The notes under the pieces: generated by a model
Databases searched by the model: none
Told to the model about the DNA's origin: nothing
Seen by the model: only the letters and a program-made list of their open reading frames with translations
Translations under genes and position numbers: made by a program
Assembly (NCBI RefSeq): GCF_013347965.1
Contig: NZ_CP048810.1
Coordinates: 6,075,501 to 6,139,500, forward strand
Length of the DNA stretch: 64,000 bases
Source: Pseudomonas bijieensis
GTDB lineage: Bacteria > Pseudomonadota > Gammaproteobacteria > Pseudomonadales > Pseudomonadaceae
Direction of reading: 5' to 3'
In this document: positions 35,397 through 44,773 of the stretch, piece by piece
Position numbering within the stretch: position 1 is the stretch's first letter
Layout: each line of letters starts with the position of its first letter

Positions 35397-36209
35397 TTAC
35401 GGGGCTAATGGCTGCTTACGTCCCGCCATATGCTTCAAATAACCCACCAGCAAATCCAGCTCTGAATCCGGCAGCACCGCTGCCGAGAACCCGGGCATCT
35501 TGCCCTGGGGCCAGTGGCGCAGGCCTTGCGGGTCGCGAATGTAGCGCTTGAGGAAATCCCCGGAGAAGTATTCGGTTGGATTGAAGGGGATATTCAAGTC
35601 TGGACCGAACTGTGCGTCGCCCGCGCCGTTGAGTCGATGGCACGCCAGGCAGTTTTTCTGGAACAGCTCGAAACCTTTGTTGATCGGGTCGTCCTTGGCC
35701 AGGTTGGGCGCCGGCAGCAGGGCCGGAAAGCGGTCGGCCACGGCCGATAGGCGTTTGATGGTCGCCACTGCGTAGGGCCATTGTTCCGGGCTGATATGGC
35801 CAGCCTGCGGATCGGTCCAGACCAGGTAGAAAGGCCCGGCGCTGTGCTTGCCTTCCCCCAACGGTGGCCAGGGCTTGGCCGGGTCCTCGATCGCCAGCCA
35901 GGCCCGGGCCCCGCTCTTGTTGAGTAACGGTGCTGCGGGCATTTCGGCAGCGAAGCCATCCAGGGCAACGGCTTGCAGATGATCGTCCGCTTGAACGCCC
36001 GTCAATAACGTCGTCAGCGGCACGGCTCGATAACTCATGGGTTTCTTGTAGGAAACGTCATCCGTGATCTGGACCGTTTGAACGTCCGGGTGCTTGAGCA
36101 GTTCTTCGGTTTGCCAGGTGCGCGAGCTTGCGCCCAACTCCAGCACCAGTTGCGCGGCGTAAAGGGGCGTGCTGAGTAGCAACGCCCCGAACACAATGAG
36201 AGCTTTCAA
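35397..36209 (-). CDS. Exported cytochrome c protein with a molybdopterin-oxidoreductase-like N-terminal domain
   Basis: A 270-residue periplasmic protein. Signal peptide 1-18 (cleavage LYAAQ). Residues about 20-160 resemble the small fold of sulfite-oxidase-type proteins (PMSYRAVPLTTLLTGV). A monohaem cytochrome c domain (about 175-262) has CLACH at 187-191 and a likely distal Met in GKMPGF. It may carry electrons for an undetermined dehydrogenase; no such partner is adjacent. It is convergent with the transglutaminase operon. Confidence 0.82.
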   Translation of the reverse strand: MKALIVFGALLLSTPLYAAQLVLELGASSRTWQTEELLKHPDVQTVQITDDVSYKKPMSYRAVPLTTLLTGVQADDHLQAVALDGFAAEMPAAPLLNKSGARAWLAIEDPAKPWPPLGEGKHSAGPFYLVWTDPQAGHISPEQWPYAVATIKRLSAVADRFPALLPAPNLAKDDPINKGFELFQKNCLACHRLNGAGDAQFGPDLNIPFNPTEYFSGDFLKRYIRDPQGLRHWPQGKMPGFSAAVLPDSELDLLVGYLKHMAGRKQPLAP

Positions 36210-36336
36210 GTCGATCGCCTTCCATGTCGAGGGGGTGCCGCAAAGGTTGGCACAGCCATCGCAGCTCGAACAGCGAACCCGTCACATTTTTTGGCGATAC
36301 AGCCAGTGGAATAATGCAGATGCCTGCGCTCAGGGT

Positions 36337-36432
36337 TCAGCCAATCACCTTGGTGATATTCGGCAAAATCAACAGCAGCGTCGTGGCGAAGAGAATGAGT
36401 CCGGCTTGGCGAACTTTCGAATGTTTGAACAT
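36337..36432 (-). CDS. Very small single-span membrane protein
   Basis: A 31-residue peptide (MFKHSKVRQAGLILFATTLLLILPNITKVIG). A basic N-terminus (K3, K6, R8) is followed by one hydrophobic segment (about 10-25), a clear inside-positive membrane span. Upstream on the minus strand AAAGGCGGG lies at a suitable distance from the ATG. Nothing else uses this stretch. Short size makes chance a real possibility. Confidence 0.5.
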   Translation of the reverse strand: MFKHSKVRQAGLILFATTLLLILPNITKVIG

Positions 36433-36820
36433 GGCTGACCCGCCTTTATTGTTATTTCCTAAAAGCCAGCCTGCATATCCGTGGCGACTGGCGTTGCACT
36501 TCCTGTCCGACAAGCGCCTCGGCAAAACCCGACGACTTTCTTGTACAAGGATTACATTAGGGGCCGCAGCGGCCTTGACTTAGATCCAATTCGTATCAGC
36601 TTGGTGCGCATAGCTCTAAAAAAGCTATGAGGCCTATTGCCACCTTCCTGCCGGCCCTTTTGCTAGACAGCTTGCTTTCCTGAATCGGTTAACCCGATAG
36701 CTCGCTACCGTTCGTCTGAGCGTGGCCGTCAACGCCATTGAGCGCTGTGGTCATTGAATCCGGCGCCGCTGGGCTTATGGTTGAGCTCATCGCATTACGC
36801 CCGTGGTTTTCGAGGATGTC
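36433..36820. other. Intergenic region upstream of the thiolase gene
   Basis: 388 bases with no gene of support. It contains the hairpins GGCCGC-a-GCGGCC (36562-36574) and CATAGCT-ctaaaaa-AGCTATG (36609-36629). A promoter for the thiolase-FadJ operon must be in the right part; no PsrA-type box was found. Confidence 0.4.
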
Positions 36821-38026
36821 ATGACCCAAGCTTTGATTTTCGACGCATTACGCACGCCCCGTGGCAAGGGCAAGGCCGATGGCGCCTTGCACAGTGTCAA
36901 GCCGGTGAACCTGATGGGGGGCTTGCTCAGCGCTTTGCAGCAGCGCATGGATCTGGATACCAGCCAGGTCGATGACATCGTGCTCGGTTGCGTGACGCCA
37001 GTGGGCGAGCAGGGGGCTGATATCGCCAAGACCGCTGCATTGGTGGCCAATTGGGATGTCAGCGTGGCGGGGGTGCAACTCAATCGGTTTTGCGCCTCAG
37101 GCCTGGAGGCGGTGAACCTGGCGGCCATGAAGGTGCGTTCCGGGTTCGAAGACCTGGTGGTGGCGGGCGGTGTCGAATCCATGTCCCGGGTGCCCATGGG
37201 CAGCGATGGCGGCGCATGGGCGTTGGACCCGCAGTCCAACCTGCACGGTCACTTCATTCCCCAGGGCATCGGCGCCGACCTGATCGCCACCCTGGAAGGC
37301 TTCAGCCGCGAGGATGTCGACCGCTACGCGCTGCACTCCCAGCAAAAAGCGGCGCGCGCCCGGGCCGACGGCTCGTTCGCTAAATCCCTGGTCGCCGTAC
37401 GGGACCAGAATGGCATCGTGCTGCTGGACCACGACGAATTCATCCGCGCCGACTCCACCCTCGAAGGTTTGGGCAAGCTCAAGCCGAGTTTCGAAGCCAT
37501 GGGCCAGATGGGCTTCGATGGTACGGCGCTGCGCGTCTACAGCCATGTCGAACGGATCAATCATGTGCACACGCCAGGCAACAGTTCCGGCATCGTCGAC
37601 GGTGCGGCGTTGATGCTGATCGGTTCCGAGGCCAAGGGGCGCGCCATGGGCCTGCAACCCCGGGCACGGATCGTCGCCACGGCCGTCACCAGCACCGACC
37701 CGACCATCATGCTCACCGGCCCGGCGCCGGCCACCCGCAAGGCCCTGGCCAAGGCCGGGCTGCGGGTCGAGGACATCGACCTGTTCGAAGTCAACGAAGC
37801 CTTCGCCTCGGTGGTACTCAAGTTCATCAAGGACATGGCCATCGACCCCGACAAGGTCAACGTCAACGGTGGCTCCATCGCCCTGGGACATCCCTTGGGC
37901 GCCACGGGTTGCGCGATCCTCGGCACGTTGCTCGACGAGTTGGAGACGCGTCGCCTGCGCTATGGCCTGGCGACCCTCTGTGTCGGCGGCGGCATGGGCA
38001 TCGCCACCGTCATAGAACGCCTCTGA
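36821..38026 (+). CDS. Acetyl-CoA acyltransferase (thiolase, FadA/FadI type)
   Basis: A 401-residue thiolase. The nucleophile Cys91 is in [12 protein letters not shown]. The His of GHPLGATG and the second catalytic Cys of LCVGGGMG are in place near the C-terminus. ATG at 36821 follows cgaggatgtc. The following gene encodes the hydratase/dehydrogenase of the same pathway, starting 26 bases on, so this is a two-gene beta-oxidation operon. The order thiolase then hydratase/dehydrogenase matches fadIJ. The acyl length preferred is not readable. Confidence 0.92.
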   Translation: MTQALIFDALRTPRGKGKADGALHSVKPVNLMGGLLSALQQRMDLDTSQVDDIVLGCVTPVGEQGADIAKTAALVANWDVSVAGVQLNRFCASGLEAVNLAAMKVRSGFEDLVVAGGVESMSRVPMGSDGGAWALDPQSNLHGHFIPQGIGADLIATLEGFSREDVDRYALHSQQKAARARADGSFAKSLVAVRDQNGIVLLDHDEFIRADSTLEGLGKLKPSFEAMGQMGFDGTALRVYSHVERINHVHTPGNSSGIVDGAALMLIGSEAKGRAMGLQPRARIVATAVTSTDPTIMLTGPAPATRKALAKAGLRVEDIDLFEVNEAFASVVLKFIKDMAIDPDKVNVNGGSIALGHPLGATGCAILGTLLDELETRRLRYGLATLCVGGGMGIATVIERL

Positions 38027-38052
38027 GCCCCGACTTCAAGGAACACTTATTC

Positions 38053-40197
38053 ATGACCGATGCCATCCGTTACGAAATCGGCCAGGACCGGATCGTCGTC
38101 CTGACCCTGGACATGCCGGGCCAGAGCGCCAACACCATGAACGCGGTGTACCGTGAGGCCATGGCCGCCTGCGTCGCCCGTTTGCAGGCAGAAAAGGACT
38201 CGATTGCCGGTGTGATCATCACCTCGGCCAAGCACACCTTTTTCGCGGGTGGTGACCTCAACGAACTGGTCAAGGTCGGCAAGTCCGAGGCCAAGGCTTT
38301 CTACGACAGGGCCCTGCTGCTCAAGGCGCAACTGCGTGCCTTGGAAAGCTTGGGCAAGCCCGTAGTGGCAGCCATCAATGGCGCTGCCCTCGGCGGTGGT
38401 TGGGAAATCTGCCTGGCCTGCCATCATCGTGTGGCGTTGGACTTGCCATCGGTGCAGCTCGGTCTGCCGGAGGTCACTCTTGGCTTGTTGCCGGGCGGTG
38501 GCGGGGTGGTGCGGATGGTGCGCCTGCTCGGTTTGGAAAATGCCTTGCCGTATCTGCTCGAGGGTAAGAAGATCAATGCGCAACAAGCGCTGCAGACCGG
38601 TTTGATCGATGAGCTGGCCCGGGATCGGGATGAACTGCTGGCCAAGTCCCGGGCCTGGATTCTTGCCAACCCCAGCGTCGTGCAACCCTGGGATGCAAAG
38701 GGCTATCGACTGCCGGGCGGCACGCCGTCCGACCCGAAAATCGGGCAAATGTTGGCGATCGCCCCCTCGATCTTGCGTAACAAGACCCAGGGCTGTTTGC
38801 CGGCTCCGGAGAAAATCCTCTGCGCAGCGGTGGAGGGGGCCCAGGTTGATTTCGACACCGCCCACCTGATCGAAACCCGCTACTTCACCGAACTGGCCAC
38901 CGGCCAGGTGGCGAAGAACCTGATCGGTACCTTCTGGTTCCAGCTCAACGAGATCAAGGCCGGCGGCTCTCGCCCACAGGGTTTTGCGCCTTATCTGACG
39001 AAAAAAGTCGGCGTGCTCGGCGCGGGCATGATGGGGGCGGGTATTGCCTATGTCAGTGCTGTGGCCGGCGTTGCCGTGGTACTCAAGGATGTCGACCTGG
39101 CAGCCGCCGAGAAGGGCAAGGCCCGTTCGGCGGCGTTGCTGGATAAAAAAGTCGCCCGTGGCCAACTCACCGCCGAGCAGCGCGAAGCTACGTTGGCGCG
39201 GATTCGCACCACCGACAGCGACGCGGACCTGGCCGGTTGCGACCTGATCATTGAAGCGGTGTTTGAAGATCGCGCCCTGAAAGCCAGCGTGTCGGCCGCC
39301 GCCCAGGTAGTGGTGGGACATGATGCGGTGATCGCCTCCAACACCTCGACCTTGCCGATCACCGGCCTGGCCATGGCCGTGCCGGACCCGACGAAGTTCA
39401 TTGGTCTGCACTTTTTCAGCCCGGTGGAAAAAATGCCCTTGGTGGAGATCATCAAGGGCATGCGCACCAGTGACGAGACCCTGGCCCGGGGTTTTGATTT
39501 TGTCCTGCAGATCAACAAGACGCCGATTGTGGTCAACGACAGTCGCGGCTTCTTTACGTCCCGGGTATTCGGCACCTTTACCAACGAGGGCATCGCCATG
39601 CTCGGCGAGGGCGTGAGTGCGCCGATGATCGAGACCGAAGCGCGCAAGGCCGGGATGCCAGTCGGGCCTCTGGCGATCTCTGACGAAGTTTCCCTCAGCC
39701 TGATGAGCCATATCCGCGCGCAAACCGCCAAGGACCTGCGTGCAGAAGGGAAAAGGCCGATGGAGCATCCGGCGTTCGCCGTAATTGACTTGCTGCTCAA
39801 CGAATACAAACGCCCCGGCAAGGCCGCTGGCGCCGGTTTCTATGATTATCCGGCCAATGGGCAAAAGTACTTGTGGCCGCTGCTCAAGAGCCGCTTCGAG
39901 AAAGCCGGTGGGCAGATTTCCCCCCAGGATATCCGTGACCGTCTGCTGTTCATCCAGGCCCTGGAAACCGTGCGCTGCATGGAGGAGGGCGTGCTGACGT
40001 CAACGGCCGATGCCAACGTCGGCTCGATCTTCGGCATCGGCTTCGCGGGCTGGACCGGCGGTGCGCTGCAATTCATCAATCAATACGGCTTGCAGGACTT
40101 TGTCGGCCGCGCCCAGTATCTGGCCGAGCAATACGGCGAGCGCTTCTCACCGCCGACCCTGTTGCTGGAGAAAGCCGCCAGGCATGAACTTTTCTGA
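38053..40197 (+). CDS. Enoyl-CoA hydratase / 3-hydroxyacyl-CoA dehydrogenase (FadJ-like)
   Basis: A 714-residue bifunctional beta-oxidation enzyme. The N-terminal crotonase domain (1-190) has KHTFFAGGDLNEL (oxyanion hole) and NGAALGGGWE. The NAD domain (about 315-495) has KVGVLGAGMMGAGIAYVSA, ASNTSTLPI and GLHFFSPVEKMPLVEII. The C-terminal 3HCDH domains follow (about 500-705). ATG at 38053 has AAGGAAC upstream. It pairs with the preceding thiolase to carry three steps of fatty acid or related acyl-CoA degradation, delivering electrons to NAD. Confidence 0.93.
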   Translation: MTDAIRYEIGQDRIVVLTLDMPGQSANTMNAVYREAMAACVARLQAEKDSIAGVIITSAKHTFFAGGDLNELVKVGKSEAKAFYDRALLLKAQLRALESLGKPVVAAINGAALGGGWEICLACHHRVALDLPSVQLGLPEVTLGLLPGGGGVVRMVRLLGLENALPYLLEGKKINAQQALQTGLIDELARDRDELLAKSRAWILANPSVVQPWDAKGYRLPGGTPSDPKIGQMLAIAPSILRNKTQGCLPAPEKILCAAVEGAQVDFDTAHLIETRYFTELATGQVAKNLIGTFWFQLNEIKAGGSRPQGFAPYLTKKVGVLGAGMMGAGIAYVSAVAGVAVVLKDVDLAAAEKGKARSAALLDKKVARGQLTAEQREATLARIRTTDSDADLAGCDLIIEAVFEDRALKASVSAAAQVVVGHDAVIASNTSTLPITGLAMAVPDPTKFIGLHFFSPVEKMPLVEIIKGMRTSDETLARGFDFVLQINKTPIVVNDSRGFFTSRVFGTFTNEGIAMLGEGVSAPMIETEARKAGMPVGPLAISDEVSLSLMSHIRAQTAKDLRAEGKRPMEHPAFAVIDLLLNEYKRPGKAAGAGFYDYPANGQKYLWPLLKSRFEKAGGQISPQDIRDRLLFIQALETVRCMEEGVLTSTADANVGSIFGIGFAGWTGGALQFINQYGLQDFVGRAQYLAEQYGERFSPPTLLLEKAARHELF

Positions 40198-40286
40198 CAG
40201 ACCCGGGGAAGGGCTTGCCTTGGAACCGTGTTTCAGGGCAGGCTCTGGGGTGTGCAATATTCCCATCATCGTGTCAGGTATTTTTT

Positions 40287-41021
40287 ATGTCGCTACGCAT
40301 CTGCATTCTGGAAACCGATATCCTGCGTCCGGAACTGGTCGACCAATATCAGGGTTACGGGCAGATGTTCCAGCGTCTGTTTTCACAGCAGCCCATTGCG
40401 GCCGAATTCGTCGTATACAACGTGATGGAGGGGCATTACCCCAGCGATGACGAGCAGTTCGACGCTTATCTGGTGACCGGCAGCAAGGCGGACTCCTTCG
40501 GCACCGACCCGTGGATTCAAACCCTCAAGACCTACTTGCTGGAGCGCTACCAGCGCGGCGATAAATTGCTGGGCGTGTGCTTTGGTCATCAATTGTTGGC
40601 GTTGTTGCTGGGCGGCAAGACTGAACGCGCCACCCAAGGCTGGGGTGTCGGCACCCATCGCTACAAACTCGCCGCCAAGGCGCCTTGGATGAGCCCGGTG
40701 ATGGAAGAACTGACCTTGTTGATCAGCCATCAGGACCAGGTCACCGAACTGCCCGAAAGCGCGACCGTCATCGCCTCCAGCGATTTCTGCCCGTTCGCCG
40801 CCTACCACATCAACGACCAGGTGCTGTGCTTCCAGGGCCATCCGGAATTCATCCACGATTACTCCCGGGCTTTGCTGGAGATTCGCCAGCAACACCTCGG
40901 CGAGCAGATCTACAGCCAGGGCGTGGCGAGCCTCGCCCATGAGCACCATGGCACCACGGTGGCGGAGTGGATGATGCGTTTCGTTGCTCACAAGCCACAG
41001 GCCGAGACCAGCCAAGGCTAA
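40287..41021 (+). CDS. Class I glutamine amidotransferase-like protein (GATase1)
   Basis: A 244-residue stand-alone GATase1 domain. The nucleophile Cys lies in LGVCFGHQLLALLLGG (about 93-108), and the His/Glu pair in CFQGHPEF (about 178-185). The triad is complete. Such proteins, often labelled GMP synthase-like, act on glutamyl compounds such as gamma-glutamyl amines or as partners of a synthetase. No partner is adjacent. ATG at 40287 is preceded by only a weak ribosome site. Confidence 0.88.
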   Translation: MSLRICILETDILRPELVDQYQGYGQMFQRLFSQQPIAAEFVVYNVMEGHYPSDDEQFDAYLVTGSKADSFGTDPWIQTLKTYLLERYQRGDKLLGVCFGHQLLALLLGGKTERATQGWGVGTHRYKLAAKAPWMSPVMEELTLLISHQDQVTELPESATVIASSDFCPFAAYHINDQVLCFQGHPEFIHDYSRALLEIRQQHLGEQIYSQGVASLAHEHHGTTVAEWMMRFVAHKPQAETSQG

Positions 41022-41037
41022 TTCGCTGAAGTCTAAA

Positions 41038-41177
41038 TGTGGGAGCGAGCCTGCTCGCGATAGCGGTGGATCAGTTGGCGTTGATGTTGGATGGGCCGCC
41101 GTCATCGCGAGCAGGCTCGCTCCCACAGTTGTTTCGGATTGGGAGTTACCTTTTGTGGGAGCGAGCCTGCTCGCGAT
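41038..41177. repeat. Three REP family A elements
   Basis: Copies at 41038-41061 (forward), 41104-41127 (inverted) and 41154-41177 (forward) lie between the convergent amidotransferase and corA genes. Confidence 0.9.
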
Positions 41178-41204
41178 GAATCCCACACAAATCCCATTGT
41201 TTGC

Positions 41205-42176
41205 CTACAACCACCCCGATCGCTTGAAGCTCCACCACAACGAGGAGCATCCCACCGCAATGACCCCCAGCACGGCAAAATAGCCGTATTGCCAACTCAA
41301 CTCCGGCATGTCCTGGAAGTTCATCCCATAGATCCCGGCCACGGCCGTGGGAAACGCCAGGATCGCCGCCCAAGCCGCGAACTTGCGCTGCACTACGCTC
41401 TGGCGCGACGCTTCGAGCAGCACGCCGACTTCGATGGTCTGGCTGGCGATGTCGGCCAGGGTCGCCAGGTCTTCCATTTGCCGCGTGACATGAATCTGCA
41501 CATCGCGGAAATACGGGCTCATGTTCTTGTCGATGAAGGGGAAGTCCAACCTCTGCAACTCTTCACTGATCTCCACCATCGGCGCCGCGTAGCGACGCAG
41601 GCGCAACACGTCGCGGCGCAAGCTGTGCAGGTTCTGGATATCCCGCTCGTTCAGGGAGCTGCACATGACGTTGCGCTCCAGCTCATCGATCTCGGCGTGA
41701 ATGGCTTCTCCCATGGGCTGGTAGTTTTCAATCACGAAATCGAGGATGGCGTAGAGGACGAAATCTTCCCCGTGTTTCAGCAAGAGAGGACGTGCCTCAC
41801 AGCGTTGCCGGACGTGGGCGTAGGACGCTGAGTGCCCGTTGCGAGCCGTGATGATGTAACCCTTGCCAGCAAAGATATGGGTTTCGATGAACTGCAGCTT
41901 GCCGTCCTTGCGTATCGGCGAATACGTGACAATAAACAGCGCATCGCCAAAGGTCTCCAGCTTGGGCCGGCTGTGTTTTTCCATGGCGTCTTCGATCGCC
42001 AATTCATGCAGGTTGAATTGACGCTGCAGGTTGGTCAGCTCCAGGGCGCTGGGTTCTTCGAGACCGATCCACACAAAATGACCAGGTTTGGCAGCCCAGG
42101 CACTGCCTTCGTCGAGGGTGATATTGGTGACTTTCTTTCCGGCGCTGTAGACCGCAGCAGCAACGACTCTACCCAT
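41205..42176 (-). CDS. corA: CorA family magnesium/cobalt transporter
   Basis: A 323-residue divalent cation channel. The N-terminal cytoplasmic domain (1-255) is followed by two transmembrane helices (about 262-285 and 295-316). The gating motif YGMNF at the end of TM1 (VAGIYGMNFQDMPEL) is exact. CorA forms homopentamers for Mg2+ influx. The ATG at 42176 begins the family pattern MGRVVAAAVYSAGKKV. It follows the plsC gene in the same direction, separated by a terminator. Confidence 0.93.
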   Translation of the reverse strand: MGRVVAAAVYSAGKKVTNITLDEGSAWAAKPGHFVWIGLEEPSALELTNLQRQFNLHELAIEDAMEKHSRPKLETFGDALFIVTYSPIRKDGKLQFIETHIFAGKGYIITARNGHSASYAHVRQRCEARPLLLKHGEDFVLYAILDFVIENYQPMGEAIHAEIDELERNVMCSSLNERDIQNLHSLRRDVLRLRRYAAPMVEISEELQRLDFPFIDKNMSPYFRDVQIHVTRQMEDLATLADIASQTIEVGVLLEASRQSVVQRKFAAWAAILAFPTAVAGIYGMNFQDMPELSWQYGYFAVLGVIAVGCSSLWWSFKRSGWL

Positions 42177-42283
42177 AATGGTGGTTCACTTCTTATTGGA
42201 AAATGGCAGTGACAGAGAGCGTCCAGCTTAACGCGCCCTGTAGTTTGAGAGTCAGCAAAATCCGCGGAGTTCGGCGGTAAAAG

Positions 42284-42307
42284 AAAACCCGCCGAGAGGC
42301 GGGTTTT
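42284..42307 (-). terminator. Intrinsic terminator after plsC
   Basis: AAAACCCGCC / GGCGGGTTTT arms with a GAGA loop lie five bases beyond the plsC stop codon, with T-runs on both strands. Confidence 0.9.
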
Positions 42308-42311
42308 CCAT

Positions 42312-43034
42312 TCAGGCGGCTTGCAACTGCCGGTCCATTGTCGCGATGCACTCGCGCATCTGCTCACGGCATTGGGCGATGAGCCGGGGCATGTCATCCA
42401 TGCTCAACCCGGCTGTAGGAATTGCCGGCAATGAGCGTATGAGGATGTCACCGCTGCGCCAGCGATTGAGGCGCATATGCTTGATGTAGCTGCTGACGCA
42501 CACCGGAATAATCGGTACCCCGGCGGCTATTGCCATCTGGAATGCGCCTTTCTTGAACGGCAGCAGGTCCTCGCCCAGATTGCGCGTGCCTTCCGGGAAA
42601 ACCCAGATCGAGGTGTCCTCATGCTGCAAGGTATGGGTGGTGGTCAGCATCGACTTTCGCGCCTTGATCGCGTTGCCGCGGTCGATCAAGACGTTGCCCG
42701 CCAGCCAGAACAATTGCCCGAACAGTGGCACCCATTTCAGGCTCTTCTTGCCGATGCACACGGTCCGGCGCGGCACCACGTTGCCGAACATGAACAGGTC
42801 ATAGTTGGATTGGTGGTTGGCGATGATGACGCAGCCGTTGGGCTTGTCCACCAGCGTGTCGACCTGCGCCCGGACCCGCAAACGCAAAATGCACATCGCC
42901 GGCAATGCGTACAACCTTGCGCATAAACGGCTGTTGTCCGGATTGAACGGCCGGCACAGGCCCAGAATCACCCCGAGCACGCCAGCCAGGACAAAATGCA
43001 GGCCCATCAACGACATACGCAATACAAACAGCAT
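42312..43034 (-). CDS. plsC: 1-acyl-sn-glycerol-3-phosphate acyltransferase
   Basis: A 240-residue inner-membrane acyltransferase making phosphatidic acid. The catalytic NHQSNYD (His-x4-Asp, about 73-79) and the FPEGTRN substrate motif (about 149-155) are both present, with a hydrophobic N-terminal segment (residues 1-28). The length is typical. Pseudomonas has several paralogues, and this is one of the canonical type. It stops just before a terminator ahead of corA. Confidence 0.92.
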   Translation of the reverse strand: MLFVLRMSLMGLHFVLAGVLGVILGLCRPFNPDNSRLCARLYALPAMCILRLRVRAQVDTLVDKPNGCVIIANHQSNYDLFMFGNVVPRRTVCIGKKSLKWVPLFGQLFWLAGNVLIDRGNAIKARKSMLTTTHTLQHEDTSIWVFPEGTRNLGEDLLPFKKGAFQMAIAAGVPIIPVCVSSYIKHMRLNRWRSGDILIRSLPAIPTAGLSMDDMPRLIAQCREQMRECIATMDRQLQAA

Positions 43035-43411
43035 CTACAGGCCCCATCGGGACAAAAAGGTGGCGCAGTGTACGGATGTGCACTGTTTTCGGCAATTGCC
43101 CCTATAGAGGTAGGAAATGGACGATGTTTAAGCGCATGTTTCCACATGGCGCGACAGAAGCGGCCTAGAGCGGTTGCGGACTTCTAAACGGGGCGTGTAG
43201 GAAAAATGCCCAGTGCTGAGGGTTTAAGGAAGGTCACTACCCCGTGGCGAGGGAGCTTGCTCCCGCTGGGCTGCGCAGCAGCCCCAAAACCACACGCCGC
43301 AGTGCATCATGAAAAAGCGGCATGCAGTTTTTTACGACTACGGCGCAGCCGAGCGGGAGCAAGCTCCCTCGCCACGGTGATCCGTGTAAGCCTTGAGTGA
43401 CCAGGGGAGCG
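43035..43411. other. Intergenic region with a REP family B pair
   Basis: 377 bases. The left part upstream of plsC must hold its promoter. The right part carries a REP B pair (43244-43267 and inverted 43352-43375) with complementary inner arms, next to the end of the crotonase gene. No gene is seen. Confidence 0.6.
43244..43375. repeat. REP family B inverted pair
   Basis: gtggcgagggagcttgctcc forward at 43244 and inverted ending at 43375. Inner arms ctgggctgcgcagcagcccc and gcgcagcc give an imperfect longer hairpin, as in the copy at 3384. Confidence 0.88.
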
Positions 43412-44101
43412 TCAGCCCATATGCTCCTGATCCAGCAAAATCGCGCTGTCCAGCGTTTCCAGCAGGGCCTTGCGAACCTTCAGCTTGGTGTTCTTGTGGG
43501 CGGTCATGTTGATTTTCTTCAACTGACGCGCCGCTTCCAGGGCTGCGCCCTGCAGTTCTTCGGCCGACACCACTTTGTCGAGGAAACCGGCATCCACCGC
43601 GCTCTGCGGGTTGAACATCTCGGCATTGATCACCGAGCGATGAAACGCCGACTTGCGCAGGCGATCACGGGCCAGCTCGATACCGGCGTGGTGCATGGTC
43701 ATGCCGATCTGCACTTCGTTCAGGCCGATGCTGAATGGTCCTTCCACACCGATGCGGTAGTCCGCCGACAGCAGCAGGAACGCACCCTTGGCCACCGCAT
43801 GCCCGGGGCACGCGACAACGACAGGGAAGGGGTGCGATAACAGGCGACGGGCCAGCGTCGAGCCAGCCGTGACCAGGCTCACCGCTTCCTTGGGACCGGC
43901 GGTCATCACTTTCAGATCGTAACCACCGGACAAAATCCCCGGCTGCCCGGTAATGATCACCACCGCCCGATCCGCCGTCGCCTGGTCCAGCGCAGCGTTG
44001 AACGCGGCAATCACATCCGGCGAGATGGCATTGACCTTGCCGTTGTTCAAGGTCAGGGTCGCGATACCGTCTTCGAGATGGTAGGCAATCAAGTCGCTCA
44101 T
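43412..44101 (-). CDS. Crotonase/enoyl-CoA hydratase family protein
   Basis: A 229-residue single-domain crotonase-fold protein. The oxyanion-hole segments are ITGQPGILSGGYDL (about 56-69) and CPGHAVAKGAFLLLSADYRIG (about 97-117). The start is set at the ATG at 44101 (MSDLIAYHLEDGIATLTLNN), where the family begins; an in-frame extension to 44179 has no support. It acts on an acyl-CoA, but the reaction type cannot be read from the motif. It stands alone, upstream of tRNA-Ser on the opposite strand. Confidence 0.85.
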   Translation of the reverse strand: MSDLIAYHLEDGIATLTLNNGKVNAISPDVIAAFNAALDQATADRAVVIITGQPGILSGGYDLKVMTAGPKEAVSLVTAGSTLARRLLSHPFPVVVACPGHAVAKGAFLLLSADYRIGVEGPFSIGLNEVQIGMTMHHAGIELARDRLRKSAFHRSVINAEMFNPQSAVDAGFLDKVVSAEELQGAALEAARQLKKINMTAHKNTKLKVRKALLETLDSAILLDQEHMG

Positions 44102-44342
44102 GACGCTATTCCTTGTAAGAGAAGTGACGCCGACGTTACCCACCGTCGCAGGCCAGGTAAAGCGCCGTGACTGACTCACCGGTCAGCCCAAGGCCCCACA
44201 AACAACCTGGCCCGCCCAACCGGCCATGCCTTCATCTATAGTGCAGTGCAGACACAAACCCAGAGATTGGCCGATTTGCCATGCTCCGAGGCGTTTGAAA
44301 TGCCCGACCACCTTAACCACATGAAAATTCTGAAAAAAACCT

Positions 44343-44371
44343 TTGCCATCGGAAAAGCTTTCGACTACATT
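44343..44371 (+). promoter_or_regulatory. Promoter of tRNA-Ser
   Basis: -35 TTGCCA (44343-44348), 17-base spacer, -10 TACATT (44366-44371), then the GC-rich discriminator agcgcgcc typical of stringently controlled stable RNA genes. It ends 38 bases before the tRNA. Confidence 0.7.
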
Positions 44372-44408
44372 AGCGCGCCTCGACAGACTGAACAGTTTGC
44401 CGAGATAC

Positions 44409-44498
44409 GGTGAAGTGTCCGAGTGGCTTAAGGAGCACGCCTGGAAAGTGTGTATACAGGAAACTGTATCGAGAGTTCGAATCTCTCCTTCACCGCCA
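44409..44498 (+). tRNA. tRNA-Ser (anticodon GGA)
   Basis: A 90-base tRNA with a long variable arm, as expected for serine. Acceptor arms GGTGAAG and CTTCACC pair over seven bases; discriminator G and the 3' CCA are encoded. The anticodon loop CTGGAAA gives GGA (codons UCC/UCU). The T arm is GAGAG-ttcgaat-CTCTC. Confidence 0.97.
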
Positions 44499-44512
44499 CA
44501 TTCTGCAAACAC

Positions 44513-44547
44513 AAGCCCCTGATTTTCCTAGAGAAAGTCGGGGGTTT
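44513..44547 (+). terminator. Hairpin terminator downstream of tRNA-Ser
   Basis: AAGCCCCTGATTT and AAAGTCGGGGGTTT pair (one mismatch region) and are followed by a T-rich stretch (gtggttttt). It begins 15 bases after the tRNA. Confidence 0.7.
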
Positions 44548-44773
44548 GTGGTTTTTGGCGTCTGAAAAAGGGCGATATGGGAACAATATGGGACCACGAG
44601 GTGTTTTTCTTGATGAAGCGCCATCCCAAGTCAATGGTCGTTATGCCTGCAATGGTTGGAGCACCGCCAAACAGTATCAGGCAACCCCGCAGCAGTATTG
44701 AGCACGGACTTCTAGGCGCAAGCCGTTAAGGTTCTCTTGAAGAGACTCCTATCAACGGGCGTGAGAGAAGATC

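Noticed and set aside
38047..39864. A 605-codon frame on the minus strand inside the FadJ-like gene
   Set aside because: It mirrors the GC-rich coding frame of the real gene, which has complete crotonase and dehydrogenase motifs; the mirrored protein resembles nothing.
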